A DNA stretch of 64,000 bases, taken from assembly GCA_963930775.1 (NCBI GenBank), contig OZ005689.1, positions 18,499,775 to 18,563,774 of the forward strand, given 5' to 3'. This document shows positions 58,086 through 64,000 of this stretch, in pieces. Within the stretch, counting starts at the first letter, position 1, and every line of letters starts with the position of its first letter. The notes beneath the pieces are model-generated. The model was not told the DNA's origin and searched no databases. It was given only the letters and a program-made list of their open reading frames with translations. A program made the position numbers and the translations under genes. The stretch comes from Cliona cf. orientalis. Its lineage: Eukaryota > Porifera > Demospongiae > Clionaida > Clionaidae.

Positions 58086-61039
58086 GTTTCAAATCACGAG
58101 AACCGAGTGGGAATGGGGGACAGGGCTTACCATTACAGTTTTCTTCTTCAAATTCAACTGATTTATCATCCATAAAAGTCTCTACAAAAGGATGCACAAC
58201 TCATGAATGCTTCTACTCTATATACTGTCCTTAATACTGGGCTTACCTCTTCACACTCATTCAAGTAATCCACAAACTTGGCATAAGCATCTTCTTCCTT
58301 CTGACGGCTATTGGATCCCTTTTCAGAGTAGCTAATTACTTTGAAGACTGCAAGCAGTTGAGCTACACGTATGGCATAATACAGTATATTATACAGCATC
58401 ATGGAGACTATTAATTACATGATCAGTGGTTAGCATTAGGGAGAGAGGGAGAAAGGGAGAGTATTTACCTGATGTTAAACGTCCCTGGCCATTAATGATA
58501 AAAACTCTCTGGCCACATCAGGATTCTGCTTAATCGCAGCAAGCACTCCACATGCCTCAAAACCTCCTGAGAATTGGTCAAGTTTGGCCTTTGACCGCAA
58601 TATCACATGGTGAAGAGAGATAGCCTGAATGATATCTATTCTCCGACGAGAATTGATGGCTTTGTCAACCCACAGCTATACAAAAAATCATAATGACATT
58701 CAATTACTCCCTGAAGTTCACTTTCGGTGGTTGATTGTGTGATCTAACAACAATTATAATAGACCTTCAGTTGCACATTAACAATGTTGACAGTTATATA
58801 TTATTATACATCTGCTGAGATAACCTTTACTTGAATATCGCTAATCTCATCCTCACCGACTGTGATGTCACTCACTTTCATTCCGGTCAAATCGTTCCAC
58901 ACAGAGGTGGAGAATATATGGAACCCAGCTCAACCCTGGAGAAGCGCAGCATTTGCCAACTGACCTAATCTGACGTAAACATTGTTATAAAAGGACAGCA
59001 ACAAAATAATATGATTGTACTGAATAAATTAATGGAACAAAGTACAAATTTGTAAGCGGGCAGAGAGCACATGGCCAGCAGCCTACATGGACAGTATGTA
59101 TGTTACATTCTATGTCTCAAGATCTGGCAGTTTACTGACTAATGGTGACTCATGCGACTCACTTGTAGGGCAAACACACACAAGCATTTCCACTCTCTGT
59201 AAACAAGTTTTACCAGCATTATATCGGAAAACACCAGTGGGTTCCATGTACAGATTTAGAATTTCGTTTGGCAGCGAAGTGAAAAATTCTCGAGTAAGCC
59301 CTCCACTGTCATCCCCATCTCCAATCAAGGAAACCTGAAAGATGTATATACATGTAGAGGGCAACAATATAAAACTAAACACTTCCAACCATCATTTCAA
59401 GATCAACACTGAATGTTGGTTCTGCATTCGTCTAAGAGCATCATGAAGCATGAAGCACATGGTTCCTCTTCACAATAAACAGAAATGTATCTCTCTTAAG
59501 ATGTTCCCTTCTCAGACTAGTGATCATTTCTGACAAGTCTCTAAAGAAAAAGTACAATATCAAAGCAATACATTATAACCTAACTTACCCATACAAAGGT
59601 TCACTTTTCATACTAGACATCTCAACAGGATCAGTGGCACTTAGTTGCTTAACATATTCCAATAAAGCATCATCGGCATCATCTAACTCTTCCTATAAAC
59701 AAACATAACAACAATAATGTGGCATCATACCAAGATATTTATATTATTATACTTGCCTTGGGCTCTCTCTGAGAGTGGAGAGTCAGAAAGCAAAATTGGC
59801 TCATCAGCTTTTCCTGATCCAAACTTGATCACTGACAGATCACCTACTGAGCATGCTGATGAAGGTCATTCTTCGGGCTGCTCATACTCTTGTGGAGCAG
59901 ATGTTGTTGGGGGACTGCATCCATAAATGCAACTATAATTACTACGATAAGCATGGGTCAATCGAAGTACTAATCACACTTTATGTAATTACATTCCGAG
60001 TCCCAATCAACCAAAAAATCGGCTAACTGATGAGGTAATTATGATAAACCTTATGATGCAATTGCTGTGAAGACTGATTCAAAATGTTTAGCTCGCATGA
60101 AGGTTGTTGGGGCCCAGAATTCAAACCTAGCGCAAAAGAGATGGTGGACTATTGATGATATAAAATGATAGTGATTCTCTCTGTTTGCTTTCTTTGGTGA
60201 GCTCGTACTCTTGGGGGGATTTCCCTATTCACGGCAGATGGAGGTCACATCTGGGGCAACCGGCTCAAGCTGCGCGCCCCACTATTATGTAGTACGGAGC
60301 ATGCATAGTTTGTCGATGTGTCAGAGGTTGATAGTGGCGGCATACAGTAGCATGGTGTAATACTTTCATGAGGGACAAGGGATGTAGTGAGTTTTTCATA
60401 GACAAACCATATCTTGGAAAACCTCCACCTGAGTGAGAAGGTGTGGTTCTACAAGATAAATCCCTAGCAGCTATAAGAGTTATACCATTTTTGTGCATAG
60501 TATTAGACACAATCTAACCTTATTGTCTTTTGGCACATTGTCACATGATCCTTAAGTAAGTGGTGTGGGATAAACCTTCCACAAGTCAGACACGTTTCTT
60601 CAGTAACTTCTGTCTGTACGATGTTAATAAAATAAACAGGGCTATTGATAATGAAGTGTAATCATTGTCAAACACTCAAATCATCCCACCAAAAGGAAGC
60701 CTGGGGACAAGCTAATGTTCAAGCTAACTACTAGTCTAGCAAGCTATTATTGTCTCTTACCAAGAGCAGAGAGGTCTTGCAATCACTCCCCCCCCCCCTA
60801 CTGGGAGGGGCAACATTAGAGCGTACAGGTGACAATGCAATACAATAATATTATTATGTGACCCTCCATGAGAAAACCATGTGTAACGCATTGGACATCA
60901 ATCTGCCTACCAGCATAGATTGACAAAATCTCCTGTGACATTTTCTTGCATTCAACGCAAACTATTCACTATAATATTATGCAAGGTCACCAGATGCCCC
61001 ATTTCTTATAACTAGGTACGTGGCAAGCGAGATCATGTA

Positions 61040-61293
61040 CCGTATTTCCTCGATCAGACACCGTCCTCGAATAGACGCCGCACTCGAATAGTCGCTGCTA
61101 GCTACACATGCCCGATCTTTACTGTCGCCGCCCTCGAATTATCGCCGCACTCTCTAATTAGAGCCCACTTGCCACGCCCTACTATGAAAGTTTTTGTCGC
61201 CGCCCTCGAGTAGTCGCCACCCTCGAATAGTCGCCGCTAGTTTCCGCAGAGGGAAAAAATTAGTCGCCACGGCGTCTACTCGAGGAAATACGG
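61040..61293. mobile_element. 254-bp MITE, ccgtatttcctcga ends, TA target
   Basis: It starts ccgtatttcctcgatc, ends with the inverse cgaggaaatacgg, and is flanked by TA on both sides. Internal copies of ccctcgaatagtcgcc repeat the theme. A partial copy lies at 8,206-8,290. It sits in an intron of the HECT gene. Confidence 0.85.
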
Positions 61294-61417
61294 TATGTGT
61301 ACATATCTCATTCTTTCTAGGCAACTGAAATATAGATCCACCAAATATTAACTTGATATGGCCTTATGAACAGTTAGATCATTCAAGGTCACATACATGT
61401 ATATGTGAACACATGTA

Positions 61418-61784
61418 CCGTAGAATCCCGCGATTACGCCCCCCCCCCCTTTGTGCATGCTAGGATTGGGCAAAAGTGGGGAGGGGGCTTATATGCGGGA
61501 TCCTAACATTTCCGTGTGACGACCATTACCGACTGCCGAATGCCACGTGGGCGCGCGATCTCTATTTTCTCTGGCTGTTTGGTGGGCAAAAATCGATAAA
61601 ATAAGGCATATTATGACACAAATAGCTAGTTTGCTAGCTGTAGCTACTGTTTTTATTGACTTATGGACTCCGTTTTACAGTTGGGGGGGGCTTATACGCG
61701 AGAGCAAACTACCTATGCAGGAACTTGAGCTAAAAATGCAGGGGGGGCTTATGCGCGAGGGGGGCGAATCGCGGGATTCTACGG
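61418..61784. mobile_element. 367-bp MITE, ccgtagaatcccgcga ends, TA target
   Basis: The ends ccgtagaatcccgcgatt and aatcgcgggattctacgg (inverse) are flanked by TA. Interior repeats of ggggcttatacgcgag suggest inner duplications. It lies 124 bp from the previous MITE, in the same HECT intron. Confidence 0.85.
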
Positions 61785-62251
61785 TACTAATTAACTAACC
61801 TCTTTCACAATTGGAGATGTGTCTAAATTTCTGTGAAGGTGCCGGATGTAAATCTTCGCAGACTTGACTATTGCTTGCAAATACTCAACTGAATATCCAT
61901 CATGAGGCATCTCATTTAAACCAATTCTCGGCTTCCGTTCTCTGATGCCCACAACAGCTCATATCCACCAGCACCACCCAATTTGGAATATTCACAAATA
62001 AGTTCATCCTGAAGCTCACTGGACGTGTCGTACGCCAACATGGAAGACTTCTTTTCACCCAAACCAGCGAGCTTTAAACATTGTGCAATCATTTGTGTCG
62101 GGCATCCACTTACAGCTTGTACTAGCTAGACAAACAAAAGTATGTGTCCACGTTTTCAATTTCTTCTTCTTGGAGCTGCTCTCCTGGACTTTCCACTTCG
62201 CTTCCCAAGACAGGAATTCCAATTTAACAAATCAGAAAGCTCTGCGTGCAC

Positions 62252-62587
62252 CAGTGGCGGATCCAGGATTTCTAAAAGGGGGGATGTAGAGTACACTCTT
62301 GCATGCAAAATGTGCGCAAAATTTTAGAAGCCACGCCCACGACAGTGCAAAACCACGCCCATTTCGATCGTTTTTGAGACTATCTACCAGCCATATCAGT
62401 CCAGTTGATCTGTTTTTGAACAAATTTTCTTCTAAAGCATTCTAAGGTGAGCCATAGCAGTAGTTTTATTAGTTCTATAGCCAGAAAGGGGGGTTCCTTT
62501 TAGTTTATCATCAGTACTTCTTAGTGTTGGATGCAGCCCAAAGTGGGTTACACTTGCACCCCCCTTACCCCCCTGGATCCGCCACTT
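62252..62587. mobile_element. hAT-like MITE (cagtggcggatcc family), opposite orientation
   Basis: It starts cagtggcggatccag, ends ctggatccgccactt, and is flanked by tgcac. It is inverted relative to the sister copy at 34,962-35,296. It is inserted between the first two recognisable pieces of the HECT gene. Confidence 0.82.
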
Positions 62588-63137
62588 TGCACATTGGTAT
62601 TATTACCAGGTAACGATGTGGAGGGACTGCAGGTGCTACTTGTGATTGCTCGAGGTGTCGACCGAGAAAATTAATGCTGCTGGGACCATGAACTGGTATT
62701 TGTACCCAAAGAAGTTGAGGGGCTGCACGCAGCATGTGTAGTCGATTGAGGCGTCGGGCAAGCAATCACACTGCTGGAATTATGGACCATAGCAGAAATT
62801 GAGGTCCCATTTCGACTTTCAGTGACACCAACACCTTCTAGACGATCTACTGTAGGCATGCGGCGATTATGCCGGCATAATTTCTGGAATATTAGGAAGC
62901 TTCGAGAACCAGGCATTATGCGGGAATAAACAGGAATAATTGCATGACTTATGACTTATGGTGTTTCTAAATAACGCCCACTACACATGATAATTATTGT
63001 CATGTCAGCACTTTACTTTGGCAGGTATAGTGTAGCTATCCGTACATGGCAGAATCTACCGTGCTAGCGCTAGCTATAGCAGTAGCAGTACAAGTTTTGC
63101 GGCTGATACAGAAACTGTTGTATCTCATTTGAGGGCA

Positions 63138-64000
63138 GGGATTCTGGTGAAGAAGCTGAAGTGAAAGCTGGTGCTGCTGGTCCCAGCACAAAGGTTTTAT
63201 CATTGTTAGATCGGCTGAGATCACCTACCTCAGCAGAGGTAATAAGGAAGAGAAAAAACCAAAGGTATCCACCGCCTAAGGGGAAATGTAGGTGCAAAGG
63301 CACTTTGACTTCTAACTAATGTGTGAGAGAATTCTGTGAAGAGCCTTTTTCAGTCTTGAATGGTCATCTCTTTTGCTCTGGTTGTAGAGATACTAGAGAA
63401 CAGTTAAGTCTGAAGTATAGTGTCATAAATCATCATATACTATCAACAAATCACAAGAGCAAGGAAAGATTGCAGTGAAAGAGGCAAGGGAGAAGAATAT
63501 TGCTGATATGTTGGTACAACACGATGAGGAAACACATCTGAGGGGAGAGACTTTGCCAGAGCAACAGCAGGTATACCGTATCAAAGTGGTCACTGCTTTC
63601 CTAAAGGCTGGTGTACCCCTGAGCAAAATAGAATCTTTCAGGGAGCTTTTGGAAGAAAATGCTTATAGGCTCACTGATCGTAGAAATATGCACGATTATG
63701 TGCCCTTTATACTTAAACATGAGGAGAATCGTATCCGTCAAGAGATCGACGGAAAGCAGTTGTCTATTATCTTCGATGGTACATCACGCCTTGGGGGAAG
63801 CCTTGGCAATAGTGGTGCGTTTTGTGAATGATGACCTCTCCATCCACCAATGTTTGGTAAGACTACAGATGCTGATAAAATCTCTAACATGAGAAGAGAT
63901 TGCCAGAGAGCTGATCACTGCACTCTCAGTCAGTTGCAGTATCCACCCAAGCAATCTGTTGGGAGCAATGAGAGATAGAGCGTCAACTAACAATATTGCC
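63138..64000 (+). pseudogene. BED/hAT-like transposase 5' part, runs off the window
   Basis: A Ser/Pro-rich start leads to a Cys/His segment (FSVLNGHLFCSGCRDT then HHI…NHKSKE), a BED-like zinc finger. The hAT-like core follows: GETLPEQQQVYRIKVVTAFL, ENAYRLTDRRNMHDY and IIFDGTSRLG. After a frame change it continues ALAIVVRFVNDDLS and AMRDRAS. The D of FDGTSR and the D of MRDRAS fit hAT-type catalytic positions. Stops near 63,320 and 63,480, a frameshift near 63,795 and a stop near 63,890 mark decay. It lacks a 3' end here. Confidence 0.65.

Larger units (their letters stand above)
57184..62916 (-). pseudogene. HECT-domain E3-like gene, decayed, catalytic Cys replaced by Ser
   Basis: Recognisable pieces on the minus strand, in order: an N-terminal Ser/Thr-rich start (MPGSRSFLIFQKLC, 62,916); a segment with SELQDELICEYSKLGGAGGY then, in another frame, EYLQAIVKSAKIYIRHLH; a zinc-finger-like exon (CLTCGRFIPHHLLKDHVTMC); acidic exons (ELDDADDALLEYVKQLS); HECT N-lobe parts (GDDSGGLTREFFTSLPNE; AGFHIFSTSVWNDL); a helical part (GFEACGVLAAIKQNPDV); and the HECT C-lobe end PYPTASTSAIALTLP to HGGFGLV. 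Where active HECT ligases have T-C-F-N, this copy has Ser (codon AGT, 57,292-57,294). Stops at 59,866-59,868 and 58,930-58,932 and a frameshift near 61,935 add to this. It resembles the G2E3-like HECT group and is probably non-functional. Confidence 0.68.

Overview
This is a eukaryotic, AT-rich, intron-containing window. It is almost certainly from a metazoan; a sponge or cnidarian is my best guess. The grounds are many short GT-AG introns (one of 47 bp), metazoan-type transposase families, a HECT-type gene, and dense TA-, 5-bp-, 8-bp- and 9-bp-TSD inverted-repeat elements. There are no bacterial operons, rRNAs, tRNAs or CRISPR arrays. I see no convincingly intact single-copy host gene. The window is a nested transposon graveyard that also holds a few well-preserved, probably recent elements.

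Layout. (1) 0.4-6.5 kb: a complete 6,081-bp DNA transposon with 85-bp terminal inverted repeats (TIRs) and a perfect 9-bp target duplication. It carries an 8-exon RecQ-type helicase gene (+) and a convergent 6-exon DUF6589-like putative DDE transposase gene (-, 787 codons, open throughout). (2) 7-10 kb: interspersed and tandem repeats. (3) 10.3-12.9 kb: decayed protein-kinase and coiled-coil gene fragments. (4) 13.1-15.6 kb: a decayed integrase-core gene (-). (5) 15.9-19.9 kb: a Merlin/ISXO2 fragment cut by a ~3.8-kb element with ~465-bp TIRs, carrying a frameshifted gene of an uncharacterised transposase-like family. (6) 21-29.9 kb: a decayed RING-like gene and a CACTA-type fragment, then a 7.0-kb unit bounded by ~250-bp inverted repeats. 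That unit holds two intact, divergently transcribed multi-exon genes, a RING-like protein (374 aa) and an integrase-core DDE protein (415 aa), whose start codons lie only 131 bp apart. (7) 30-36 kb: inverted repeats and a hAT pseudogene carrying a hAT-like MITE. (8) 35.8-42 kb: a degenerate ~375-bp tandem array, split by a complete Merlin element (8-bp TSD) and several MITEs whose empty sites survive in sister repeat units. (9) 43-46 kb: MITEs and non-coding repeats. (10) 46.3-50.3 kb: a decayed P-element-like transposase and a convergent companion gene. (11) 51.3-56.1 kb: nested MITEs and a PB1/zinc-finger gene broken by a MITE. (12) 57.2-62.9 kb: a HECT-type gene with stops, a frameshift and Ser at the catalytic Cys position. 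(13) 63.1 kb to the end: a BED/hAT-like pseudogene running off the window.

How the genes work together. In the 0.4-6.5 kb element the RecQ helicase and the DUF6589 protein share one TIR-bounded unit, so they plausibly act in one transposition mechanism (inference). In the 22.9-29.9 kb unit the RING-like protein and the integrase share one short bidirectional promoter, which argues for co-expression. Several gaps over 300 bp hold nothing I can identify and are listed as such. Protein-family names rest on motif recognition by eye, not on any search.
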